From NCBI RefSeq assembly GCF_016464365.1, contig NZ_JADCUC010000006.1, positions 62,001 to 126,000 of the forward strand: a stretch of 64,000 nucleotides of DNA. Direction: 5' to 3'. Below, piece by piece: positions 8,670-16,664 of the stretch; the first letter of the stretch is position 1, and each line of letters starts with the position of its first letter. A program made the position numbers and the translations under genes. The stretch comes from Sandaracinobacteroides hominis. Lineage in GTDB: Bacteria > Pseudomonadota > Alphaproteobacteria > Sphingomonadales > Sphingomonadaceae. The notes beneath the pieces were generated by a model. It was not told the origin of the DNA, ran no database searches, and saw nothing but the letters and a program-made list of their open reading frames with translations.

Positions 8670-8700
8670 CCATGCATCACTTGACGCTACAGGGTCAAAT
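8670..8700 (-). promoter_or_regulatory. Partial copy of the MerR operator upstream of merR
   Basis: On the minus strand TTGACCCTGTAG recurs, followed 11 nt later by GCATGGTT. These are the same two blocks, with 12 nt between them, that make up the operator at 8179-8209, but here the right arm is not a palindromic partner. It lies 36-66 nt before the merR start. It may be the autoregulated merR promoter or a decayed duplicate of the operator. Confidence 0.5.
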
Positions 8701-8890
8701 GCTCCCGCGAGACGATCATCAAATTTGAAGGCTTCCCGTATCGGGCGGGAACCTCACTCACCGGCAGAGTACTTTTGACGTGCAATGCTGCCTTTCCATC
8801 TCCGCTCGGCTGATCGAAAGATTGGACCGACGCGTTTCATATCATTCCAATTTCGGCCCGCCGAATCTGTCTGAGGGGTCTGTAAAGCAA

Positions 8891-8918
8891 GTCCCCGCCC
8901 GGTTACCCGGGCGGGGAC
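8891..8918 (-). terminator. Rho-independent terminator after DUF736 gene
   Basis: A perfect 12-bp stem (GTCCCCGCCCGG paired with CCGGGCGGGGAC) with a TTAC loop lies 11 nt past the DUF736 stop codon. On the minus strand it is followed by TTGCTTT. It separates the plasmid-type genes from the metal operon. The rest of 8701-8890 has no credible gene and is more AT-rich than its surroundings. Confidence 0.85.
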
Positions 8919-8929
8919 GCTGATCCGGG

Positions 8930-9253
8930 CTAGTCGCCGTTGCGGCGGGTTGGGCGAGACCAGATGAGGCTGAAGGTTTCGCCTTCTTCGTCGTCGAAGA
9001 GGTTGGCGTAGATGGGGTTGGTGAAGCTGGGGTCGTCGAGCTTCAGGCCGAGATAGTCGCGGCCCTCGTTGGAGCGCTTTGACCATGCGGCGCCGATTTC
9101 GGCGCGGCCCACCAGAACCCGGTGGCTGGGGGCGTTTTCGCCGGTGGCGCGGGTGTCGGGAACGATCCGAACGCCTTTCGCCTGAACGCTGAGGGTGACG
9201 ATTTCGCCGGTGAACTCTTCGCCGGACTTCTTGAAGGTGCCGATGGTGGCCAT
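8930..9253 (-). CDS. DUF736 family protein
   Basis: A 107-aa soluble protein (MATIGTFKKSGEEFTGEIVTL, ending GETFSLIWSRPTRRNGD). The start at 9253 has AGGAA eight bases upstream. The family is known from plasmids and integrative conjugative elements of Alphaproteobacteria, usually close to replication, partition or transfer genes; its function is unknown. It is followed by a strong terminator, so it closes the backbone block of the island. Confidence 0.92.
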   Translation of the reverse strand: MATIGTFKKSGEEFTGEIVTLSVQAKGVRIVPDTRATGENAPSHRVLVGRAEIGAAWSKRSNEGRDYLGLKLDDPSFTNPIYANLFDDEEGETFSLIWSRPTRRNGD

Positions 9254-9810
9254 GATAAGGTTCCTGTCTTCTCCCTCGAGCCCGCACCATTGCGGCCTCG
9301 ATGGCGTATCGTCCGGTCGGAGACGCCTGCCGGCGCAGCCGCAGGGCCATAGACAGTGCAGGATGGGAGTTTCTTGTTTCCGCGAGGAATGACGGCGGAG
9401 CCGGCAGGGGAAGAAAGTCGTGACGGAACTGTTGCGCCTTAGGCAGGCGAGGCGAAGCCGGTCTTCGGCCAGATCACGCCCTGAGAGAGGCTGTATGGAA
9501 CGGGCGGGGAATGACAGGTTTATCGCAGGCCACCCGCTGCCTTCATTGTCCGGTGTCAGAGATTTTCCCGGAAATGGAGCCCTGTGCTCTGGCAAGATGT
9601 GGATCGTGCCGAGTTGCGCTTCTGCCGGTGAATTTCCCTGGCATGGCTTTTGGGCAGCCCGTCATGTTGGCTCGGAGGACCAGGTTCCAAAGATTTCGCG
9701 TATGTCGGGAAGGATCCGCTGACCCGCTTCAAACAGTGCTTTCAGCCCGGATTGACGACGGACGGAGAGGCCATTGTCAATCTCTGTCCGAACATCGCCT
9801 TAAACGGCGA
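9254..9810. other. 557-bp stretch without a convincing gene
   Basis: Only short open frames without good starts or family features are found here, including one of 100 codons on the plus strand at 9420-9722. The stretch lies between the DUF736 gene and the membrane-protein gene, so it should hold the DUF736 promoter on its right side. It is more AT-rich in patches (about 9500-9700). I see no tandem repeats that would mark an origin or iterons. Confidence 0.6.
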
Positions 9811-10251
9811 TTAGCCGGGCAGCGGTTTCCCGCCCGGCTGCCGGGCGGCGGAGAGTTGCGTGACGCGAACAAACGCCGTGCCGCCAACCGCGATTGCACC
9901 GATGATGGAGAATGCCAGCTGCCAGGCTTCGGATGGTTCGGTGTGCCGCACTATGCCTTGGGACGCATAATAGCCCGCGACTGCCGCCGGCGCGACGAAC
10001 AGCATTGCGACCGCAAGTCTGGCTAGAGGGTTCCGGGCCTTGGTAAAAAGCAGGTTGCCGGCCACCAGCGTGACCGCTGCGGCAAGTGCGCCGATGAGGA
10101 TTGCGCCCGGCCATCCTGCGCCAGTTTCATGGGCTAGAGCGCCCGCCGTAACGCCCATGAACAGCGGCAGTGCATAGACAGCTAGCGTGAACAGCAACCA
10201 GCACAGCATCAAGATGGCGGTGATCGCCAGCAGGATGGGAAGGATGGTCAT
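9811..10251 (-). CDS. Small membrane protein of the mobile-element backbone, unknown function
   Basis: A 146-aa protein with four predicted membrane segments: MTILPILLAITAILMLCWLL and on through ALPLFMGVTAG, GAILIGALAAAVTLVAGNLL, LAVAMLFVAPAAVAGYYASQ and a last one near IGAIAVGGTAF. The start is the ATG at 10251, with GGAGG eight bases upstream. The ATG overlaps the stop of the 30-residue ORF (ATGA). I do not recognise a named family. Position and coupling tie it to the DUF2493 gene. Confidence 0.75.
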   Translation of the reverse strand: MTILPILLAITAILMLCWLLFTLAVYALPLFMGVTAGALAHETGAGWPGAILIGALAAAVTLVAGNLLFTKARNPLARLAVAMLFVAPAAVAGYYASQGIVRHTEPSEAWQLAFSIIGAIAVGGTAFVRVTQLSAARQPGGKPLPG

Positions 10252-10340
10252 GGCTTTCGCCTCCGGTGAAAAACGCCAACGATTGCGCCATCCACCTCCA
10301 CCCAGGCGCGAACGCCAGCATAGCAGATTGGGGCGCTCAT
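10248..10340 (-). CDS. 30-residue translationally coupled ORF
   Basis: Starts at the ATG at 10340 with a strong site (GGAGGGCGAC just before it) and ends at 10248. The start overlaps the DUF2493 stop (ATGA) and the stop overlaps the next start (ATGA), so the three genes form a continuous coupled chain. The peptide begins MSAPICYAGVRAW and ends in a basic tail (HRRRKP). It is too short to assign to a family. The double 4-nt overlap with its own ribosome site is the main argument that it is translated. Confidence 0.6.
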   Translation of the reverse strand: MSAPICYAGVRAWVEVDGAIVGVFHRRRKP

Positions 10341-11245
10341 GTCGCCCTCCAGACCGGGATGCCCAGCTTGCGGGCCTTGTCGGCAAGGTTGTCCTGGATG
10401 CCTGTGCCGGGGAAGATGATGACCCCGATAGGCATGGCGTCAAGAATCTGGTCATTGCGGCGGAACGGAGCGGCCTTGGCGTGTTTGGACCAGTCCGGCT
10501 TGAACGCGACCTGGGGGATGTGCCGGGCGTCTGCCCAGCGCGACGCGATCTTCTCGGCGCCTTTGGGGCTGCCACCGTGGATCAGCACCATGTCCGGGTG
10601 CTTGGCGTGCGCCTGATCGAGGCGTGCCCAGATGGCGATGTGGTCGTCGCTGTCCCCACCGGAGAATGCCACCTTCGGGCCTTCCGGAAGCAGGATTTGC
10701 GATTTGGCGCGCTGGCGGGCCATCAGGAAGTCACGGCTGTCGATGACGGCCGAGGTCAGGTTGCGGTGGTTGACCATGGAGCCATTGCGCGGACGCCAAC
10801 ATGATCCTGTGTGGCGTTCATATTGGTCGGCGGCCTGATCGCGCATCAGTTCGAAGGCGTCGCGCCGTTCCAGCATCGTCTGGCCTTCGGCCAACAGCCG
10901 TTCCAGTTCAACGGAGCGGATTTCGCTTCCATCCTGATCGCGCTGGCTCTGGCGCTGCGCCTGTTCATTGTCGTCGAGTTCACGTTCGATGCGGTCGGCG
11001 GCACGGTGGAACAGGTTGACGGTGGACCATAGCAGGCCTTCCAGATCGGGTTCGAGCCGGGTGTCTTCGAGCGTCGCCACCAGCGCGTCGAAGATGTCGG
11101 CAATTGCGCCGGCGACGCGGTATCCTTCGGGCAATGGCCGTGGATCGGGTTCGTCTGAGAATGGGCGGTAGCCGAACAGTTGCAGTTCCTCCAGCACGTG
11201 GGCGGTGGATGTAATGTCGGGTTGATGCTCGTGCGAATGGTCCAT
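10337..11245 (-). CDS. DUF2493 (SLOG-superfamily) protein
   Basis: A 302-aa protein from the ATG at 11245 (GGAG nine bases upstream). The N-terminal half is acidic and helical (ELQLFGYRPFSDEPDPRPLP; then long Glu/Arg/Gln helices). The C-terminal domain, about residues 190-300, is DUF2493. It starts KVAFSGGDSDD and has the glycine-rich nucleotide-binding turn IHGGSPKGAEKIA and the strand GVIIFPGTGIQDNLADKA. SLOG domains bind nucleotides or nucleotide-derived ligands; the function of this group is unknown. It is a frequent plasmid gene in sphingomonads. The gene is followed by two coupled ORFs. Confidence 0.88.
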   Translation of the reverse strand: MDHSHEHQPDITSTAHVLEELQLFGYRPFSDEPDPRPLPEGYRVAGAIADIFDALVATLEDTRLEPDLEGLLWSTVNLFHRAADRIERELDDNEQAQRQSQRDQDGSEIRSVELERLLAEGQTMLERRDAFELMRDQAADQYERHTGSCWRPRNGSMVNHRNLTSAVIDSRDFLMARQRAKSQILLPEGPKVAFSGGDSDDHIAIWARLDQAHAKHPDMVLIHGGSPKGAEKIASRWADARHIPQVAFKPDWSKHAKAAPFRRNDQILDAMPIGVIIFPGTGIQDNLADKARKLGIPVWRAT

Positions 11246-11552
11246 GGCGGCGCTCCTTTTCCGTGGCCGCGCCTCTCGCGGCCTTCGTGGCGAGCGGCTC
11301 GCCGGCGGCTGGCCCGGACCTGCACCCGGACCCCTTCGTCCGGGCCGGAGCGCAGCGGAGGATGGCGAAGGCGGGCTATTTTGAATCGCGATGGAAAGCG
11401 GGCCCTCAGGCTCGCGCCGGAAAATAGTCCGCCGCAGCCATTGCCGGTCTGGGGCAGTTGCCGGCCCCTCGCCCTGAAGAAGGCCCGGGCGCGGCCATGG
11501 AATTGGATGCTCCATGGGCAGAACCAGCAATCCTGCAGACGATCAGGTGTCG
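11246..11552. other. Intergenic stretch with nested inverted repeats
   Basis: About 307 bases lie between the Toprim and DUF2493 genes with no credible frame. It contains a repeated CCCGGAC motif (three times in about 40 bases near 11310-11345), including an inverted pair around CCCCTTCG that can form a hairpin. It probably holds a terminator or attenuator for the Toprim gene and the promoter of the DUF2493 gene. Confidence 0.45.
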
Positions 11553-12599
11553 TCAGAGGCTGTTGGCGATCAGGCGTTCGGCATCTTCGGCGGCAAGCTG
11601 CGGCTGCAATGCGTCCCGGGTTCCGACCAATCCCAACATGCAAAGGTCGTCGTTGAAATCGTGCCGGCGGGGCGACAGCGAGATGATCTCGATTGGACTG
11701 TCTGACAGGCGTGACGCCAAGCGATCACGGGCATGCAGGCCGGCGGCATCGCGGTCATGCGCTATATAGAGGCGGCGAATGCTGGAAGGTGGATCAAAGG
11801 CTGCCAAATGTGCAGCTGAAAGACAGGCGACTACCGGCAGGTGTGGAAGCGCTGTGCGGATGGACAGCATGGTCTCAATGCCTTCGCCTACGGCCATGAT
11901 ATCGTCGGCTGCTCCGAACCGGACGCCATTGCCAAGCAGATGACCCATAGCGCGCCTTGGTGTTGCGAGAGGCGCTTTGCCACTCCCGTCGTGTTGCAGC
12001 CATGTACGATGAATACCAGTGATTTTGCCGCGATTGTCGGTCACTGCCGCCAACATTGCCGGCCATCGTTCGGTCGAATTTCTGCTGTCGGGGCGATAAT
12101 AGCATTCCGGGTGGAATCGCAGCGTCCCCGGAAGCGCTTCCGGGATAATACCACGTCTTCGCAGATAGGTGTCTGCCAGCGTGCCTTCGATCGGCCGCGC
12201 CATGGCAAAAAGACGCAAAGCAGAGCGCAGCGAATCTGAAGTGCCGGTTTTTGTCTGGCTGGCCTTAGCCCATCGGGAGACCCCTGGCGGGACGGTATCC
12301 GGCAATGACAGGAACCGCCGCGCTTCTGCCATCGCATCGGTGAACCCGTGCAAGCCACGCGCCTGCTGGATCACATCGATAAGATCGCCATGCGCACCTG
12401 TGGCCGCGTCGGTCCACTTTCCGGCACGACCCTTCGGCCCATCCGCCAACCTCACGAACATGGAGCGGCCCGGTTCGTTGTGGACACTGCCCACCATCCA
12501 GTAGCTGCCCTGCCGTCGTCCGTTCGACAAATATTGGCGGCAGACCGCTTCCGCGCGGTCCGCCAGTTCGTGGGCGATGTCTTTGGCGGTCGTTGCCAT
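11553..12599 (-). CDS. Toprim-domain protein (plasmid primase/helicase-like, DUF7146 type)
   Basis: A 348-aa protein with GGAGG seven bases before the ATG at 12599. The N-terminal half contains a conserved core seen in plasmid and phage primase-like proteins (MARPIEGTLADTYLRRRGI, TLRFHPECYY, PAMLAAVTDNRGKITGIHRTW). The C-terminal Toprim fold has the catalytic Glu motif AVGEGIETMLSI and the acidic motif LYIAHDRDAAG. No N-terminal zinc finger is visible, so it may not start primers alone. It lies 59 nt after the ParB-like gene, in the same direction, as is common in alphaproteobacterial plasmids. Confidence 0.86.
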   Translation of the reverse strand: MATTAKDIAHELADRAEAVCRQYLSNGRRQGSYWMVGSVHNEPGRSMFVRLADGPKGRAGKWTDAATGAHGDLIDVIQQARGLHGFTDAMAEARRFLSLPDTVPPGVSRWAKASQTKTGTSDSLRSALRLFAMARPIEGTLADTYLRRRGIIPEALPGTLRFHPECYYRPDSRNSTERWPAMLAAVTDNRGKITGIHRTWLQHDGSGKAPLATPRRAMGHLLGNGVRFGAADDIMAVGEGIETMLSIRTALPHLPVVACLSAAHLAAFDPPSSIRRLYIAHDRDAAGLHARDRLASRLSDSPIEIISLSPRRHDFNDDLCMLGLVGTRDALQPQLAAEDAERLIANSL

Positions 12600-12658
12600 A
12601 CATGCCTCCAGAAAAATGGCCCGCCGTTGCCAGCGGGCCAGTATCGGTCAGGAAGTAT

Positions 12659-14794
12659 TTACTCGGCGGCCTGCGCGTGGGGCAGTTCGTCCGATATATC
12701 TTCGGCGCTTGCCTCATCCGCATCCATGGCCGGTTCGCCGTCCTTCGCCGCCGATTCCTCTCCGGCGGGTTCGGTCGTGCAAGTGTCGGCTTCCACTTCA
12801 TGCGCCGACGCATCCGTCATCCCACGCGTCCGGAGAATGGAAGGCAGCCAGCCGCTGTCTGCCAGCATGTTTTCCGCTTCGGCCGCCATCTCGCCCTTCT
12901 TCAGATTCGCCATACGATCAGCCGCCGCGGCTCCCTTGGCCTCGGTCACAGCCTCCCGGATGCGGGCCTTGGTCACCCGCCCGAAAAAGCCGTCGACTGT
13001 TGGCTTCCACCCAAGTGCCGCCAGGTCTAGCCCGACCGACTGTGCCAGCTGATCGGCATGTGCCAGCGCGCGCGGGCGCCTGTTCCACGGCTCCTGCACC
13101 GCGTTCACCGACTGGCTGACGACATGCGCGAACAGCGCGGACTGGCTGTCGCCATCCCACGCCTGCAAGGTATCCCACAGCTCGTCAGACTCCTTCGGCA
13201 GGGCTTCCGCCCACGCCTCATGCCGGGCGCGGATGGCGTCGGCCGACACGCTGTCGTTCAGACCCGGTGCCTGCGACCCGAACGTCACGCTCTTCAGTTC
13301 CAGCTCCAGGCAGCTGTCCGACCCGTAGTGGTAGAAGGTGCGCAGGGTCAGTGCATGAAGTGCCGCCAGAAACGCTATATCGGGACGGTCCCCCAGCATG
13401 TGCCGCAGCCCGAGCGTGCGATGCGCCGTCAGTTCGGACACAAGCCTGTCGGACATCGGGGCAAGACCGTCTTCATCGTCGTCGGCATGGTCAGCGCTGG
13501 CGGCTCCGGAAGCACCATTATCGCCTGTTTCCGCGTCGCCGGAAACTTGCTGATATCCATCGCCGGACGTGGTGGTCTCTTCCGCGCCACGCAGTTCTTC
13601 GCTGCCAGTAACAGGCAGCTCATCTTCGGGCCGGACGTATCCGCGCTCGATTCTCAGCTCGCCGTTGTTGGCAATGCTGATGAATGCGCCAGCCCGCACA
13701 ACGTCATCCGGATCGAACCGGATCGGTCGCGCATCGAGCATGTCCAGCTTCTGCTCCAGTTCGCCAAGCTGCTCGTCAACCTCGTCCGGCAGTTCATCAT
13801 AGTCGGCATATTGCTCGGTCAGTTCGTCGAACGTCGACTGACAGGCGTCACGCTCGGCTTGCTCTTCCGGCGTCATCGGGACCTGCTCGCCGCGCACATG
13901 CCGCAAGCCATATTGGTGGCCATATGGAAAGTCCGGTGCGGCCTCGACCCACTTCCAGCCTTCGCCGCCCACGCTGACTGCGGCTTCGTTCAGCTTTTCC
14001 GCCACCATCAGGTCGACCAGCTGCACATCCTGCAGCCAGCCACCTTCATCACCCTGGAACAGGTCGCGCATGACGGTGCCGCCGGCTTCCACATAGGCGT
14101 CGATGCCGATGAACTTCGCCCGCCGGTCCGACGCCCGGATGGCGTTCTCGGTCAGCATGCGGCGAATGGTATAGGGCTGCTTGTCATAGCCCTGGCTCAT
14201 TCGCTCGAACACCTGCTCCTGCCGTTCATGGTCACAGGAGACGGTAAACGCCATCAGCTGGTCGAGTGCGATGCCGTCTTCGGCATAGATCTCTAGCAGG
14301 CGCGGAGATACCGATGCCAGCTTCAGCCGCTGCTTCACGACCGCCACCGGCACAAAGAAGGCGGCTGCGATCTCTTCCTCGGACTGGCCCTTTTCGCGCA
14401 GGGCAAGAAAGGCTCGGAACTGGTCCAGGGGGTGCAATGGTGCACGCTGCACATTCTCGGCGAGCGAGTCTTCCTCAGCGATCCCGCCTTCCCGAACGAT
14501 GCAGGGCACAGGTGCAGTCTTTGCCAGCCGCTTCTGCTTGACCAGCAGTTCCAGCGCCCGGTAGCGGCGGCCGCCGGCCGGAATCTCGAACCGGTCGGTC
14601 GGATTGCCATCGTCATCGACGACGGCGCGAACGCTCAGGCCCTGCAGAAGGCCCCGGCGCGCGATATCGCCCGCAAGCTCCTCGATCGATACACCGGCCT
14701 TCACGCGGCGGACGTTCGACTGGCTCAGTTGCAGCAGGTTGAACGGAATGTCGCGGGAAGCCGCAAGGCTGATCTTCGTATTGGTAGTGGCCAT
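12659..14794 (-). CDS. ParB/RepB-like nuclease-domain protein (711 aa)
   Basis: The N-terminus has the ParB fold: LLQLSQSNVRRV, SIEELAGDIARRGLLQGL, then the CTP-binding type motif AGGRRYRALELL and LAENVQRAPLHPLDQFRAF. A helix-turn-helix region follows (SEEEIAAAFFVPVAVVKQRL). The rest, about residues 200-711, is a long acidic extension with Asp/Glu-rich linkers, far longer than chromosomal ParB (about 300 aa). This long form is typical of plasmids and ICEs in Sphingomonadales and Rhizobiales, where no ParA partner sits beside it; none is seen here. It probably binds DNA and shapes transfer or gene control rather than acting as a classic partition pair. Confidence 0.88.
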   Translation of the reverse strand: MATTNTKISLAASRDIPFNLLQLSQSNVRRVKAGVSIEELAGDIARRGLLQGLSVRAVVDDDGNPTDRFEIPAGGRRYRALELLVKQKRLAKTAPVPCIVREGGIAEEDSLAENVQRAPLHPLDQFRAFLALREKGQSEEEIAAAFFVPVAVVKQRLKLASVSPRLLEIYAEDGIALDQLMAFTVSCDHERQEQVFERMSQGYDKQPYTIRRMLTENAIRASDRRAKFIGIDAYVEAGGTVMRDLFQGDEGGWLQDVQLVDLMVAEKLNEAAVSVGGEGWKWVEAAPDFPYGHQYGLRHVRGEQVPMTPEEQAERDACQSTFDELTEQYADYDELPDEVDEQLGELEQKLDMLDARPIRFDPDDVVRAGAFISIANNGELRIERGYVRPEDELPVTGSEELRGAEETTTSGDGYQQVSGDAETGDNGASGAASADHADDDEDGLAPMSDRLVSELTAHRTLGLRHMLGDRPDIAFLAALHALTLRTFYHYGSDSCLELELKSVTFGSQAPGLNDSVSADAIRARHEAWAEALPKESDELWDTLQAWDGDSQSALFAHVVSQSVNAVQEPWNRRPRALAHADQLAQSVGLDLAALGWKPTVDGFFGRVTKARIREAVTEAKGAAAADRMANLKKGEMAAEAENMLADSGWLPSILRTRGMTDASAHEVEADTCTTEPAGEESAAKDGEPAMDADEASAEDISDELPHAQAAE

Positions 14795-14857
14795 GATAAT
14801 TACTCCACGACGGGTGGCCGGAAGACCTCCCCCAGCCTCAAACCCGTCATGAAATCA

Positions 14858-14885
14858 GCGCCGCCCTCTCACTCGAGGACGGCGC
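14858..14885 (-). terminator. Hairpin between the DUF932 remnant and the ParB-like gene
   Basis: An 11-bp stem (GCGCCGCCCTC against GAGGACGGCGC, one mismatch) with a six-base loop lies 22 nt beyond the DUF932 stop. It lacks a strong T-run, so it may be a weak terminator or a processing site. Confidence 0.5.
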
Positions 14886-14907
14886 CGGTCAGCATCTGCG
14901 GGCCGGG

Positions 14908-15444
14908 CTAAGCCGCGATATCGAGAAGCTTTTTCGCCTTGCCCTCCATCTCTAGCCGCGCATCCTGGTGCGTCTTGCCGCGTGCCATGGCGGTGATGCC
15001 CTGCACAAAATCGAAGATGCTTTCGGGTTTGCGGCCTTCCTCGGTCAGAACGCTGTCGATGATCCTGGCGGTCTCGGCCTTGGAAAACCCGCGCTTGCGC
15101 AGGAAGTCCTGACGATCATCATCGCTGCGGGCGACAATCCGTTCCCGGGCGCTCTTGATGCCGTTGAGGAATGGCGTGGGCGAAGAGTTTGCGAACTTCG
15201 TCAGCGCCGGTGCCGCCTCCTGAGCAAAGCGCGATGCAGCATATTTGGAGTGGCGGATCGTGATCTCCTCGAAATCCTCCACACCCCAAAGATTGCGGTT
15301 CTGGCAGACGGCACGGAGGTAAAAGCTCGCCATCCCCAGTGTCTTCGCCCCCACCTCGGAATTCCAGCAATAGAACCCCCGGAAATAGAGATCGGGCGAG
15401 CCATCGGGCAGCCGGCCTGCCTCGATGGGGTTCAGGTCGTCAAC
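14908..15444 (-). pseudogene. DUF932 plasmid/phage-type protein, N-terminus lost at a junction
   Basis: About 178 codons of coherent protein reach back to the Val codon at 15444 (VDDLNPIEAGRLPDGSPDLYFRGF...), then coherence stops. Landmarks are RGFYCWNSEVGAKTLGMASF, CQNRNLWGVEDFEEITIRHS and a C-terminal ESIFDFVQGITAMAR region. These fit the C-terminal part of DUF932 proteins of mobile elements, which are normally 350-400 aa. An internal GTG at 15354 could start a 148-aa product, but no start restores the missing half. The break coincides with the point where a TonB receptor begins on the other strand. The family call is from memory of its conserved blocks. Confidence 0.75.
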
Positions 15445-16664
15445 GAGGCATCTATGACGGCTATGATGGCGATTTCACGCTGGCCGACGTGCTGGGCAAG
15501 CCGAGCTATGGGCTGGCCGACATCGCCCCGGTGCCCGACCTCGGCAAGACGCGGGATTTCCTGGACGCAAATGGCGGCAATCTGGAACTGAACCAGTTCG
15601 ACACCGATCTTGCCAACATTGCCGAGAATTATGACGCCAAGGAAGATGTGCTGGCGACCTATCTGCAGGGCCGCTTCCAGAACGAGACACTGCGCATCGT
15701 TGGTGGTCTGCGGGTGGAAAGCACGCAGGTGAACATGTTTGGCAACCGCGTCGATGTGGTCGAAGAGGGTGGGACCTGGAACGGCGTCGTGCTGGACGAG
15801 GACACGATCTTTGCGACCCCGGTGCAGGTGCGCCACAGCTATACCGACTGGCTCCCCAGCCTGAACCTGCGCGCCGATCTCAATCCCGACATCGTGGCGC
15901 GGGCCGGTGTCTACAAGTCGCTGGCGCGGCCGAGCTTCGGCAAGATGGCGCCGCGCTTCCTGATCGAGGAGAATGACGAGGGCGAGCGCGAGGGCACCTT
16001 CGGCAACCCCGATCTGAAGCCCTATCGCGCCTGGAACGCCGACGCGACGCTGGAGTATTATTTTGCGCCCAAGGCGGTGATCCAGGCGGGCGTTTTCTGG
16101 AAGTCGGTGCAGGACTTCATCGTCGACACCAATTTCGAAAACGGCACGTTCAACGGCATCCCTTATACCGAGGCGACCATTCCGATGAATGGCGACAGCG
16201 CCCGGGTGCTGGGCCTGGAAGCCAGCTATTCGCAGGCCTTCACCCTGTTGCCTGCCCCGTTCGACGGTCTGCTGGTGAACCTGAACTACACCTACACCGA
16301 CGCGAAGGGCGATCTGGCCGATGGCCGCCGCATCCCGCTGCCGGCGTCGTCCAAGCACAATTTCAACGCGGTGCTGGGCTATGACAAGGGTATCGCCTCG
16401 TTCCGGATCGCCGGCGCCTATCGCGACAGCTATCTGGACGAAGTGGGGCCGTCGGCCGAGGAAGACCGCTATGTGCGCCCGCACTTCCAGCTGGACCTGT
16501 CGGCAAAGCTGCGCGTGACCGACAATTTCACCGTCTTTGCCGATCTGGTGAACCTGAACAACGCCAAGTATGTCGCCTATCAGAACGGGCCTTCGACGCG
16601 GCGGCTGCTGCAGTATGAAGAGTATAAGTGGACCGCGAAGTTCGGTGTGAAGGCGAACTTCTGA
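15444..16664 (+). pseudogene. TonB-dependent receptor, 3' half only (phytate-locus receptor)
   Basis: About 406 codons of an outer-membrane beta-barrel: alternating strands such as RIVGGLRVESTQVNMFG, SYTDWLPSLNLRADLN and VLGLEASYSQAFTLLP. The PS-F-KMAPR and GNPDLKP motifs of large sphingomonad TonB receptors are present, and the protein ends in an aromatic residue (KANF). The plug domain, TonB box and signal peptide are absent. The frame runs on upstream to 15339, but only into sequence antisense to the DUF932 gene. A complete receptor of this type has 850-1000 aa. The stop overlaps the next start by one base (TGATG), so it belonged to the phosphatase-phytase operon. Confidence 0.85.

Noticed and set aside
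9420-9722. A 100-codon plus frame in the island
   Set aside because: No ribosome site, no domain, opposite to all neighbouring genes.
15339-15443. An upstream extension of the TonB receptor frame
   Set aside because: These codons are antisense to the DUF932 gene and show no signal peptide or plug sequence.
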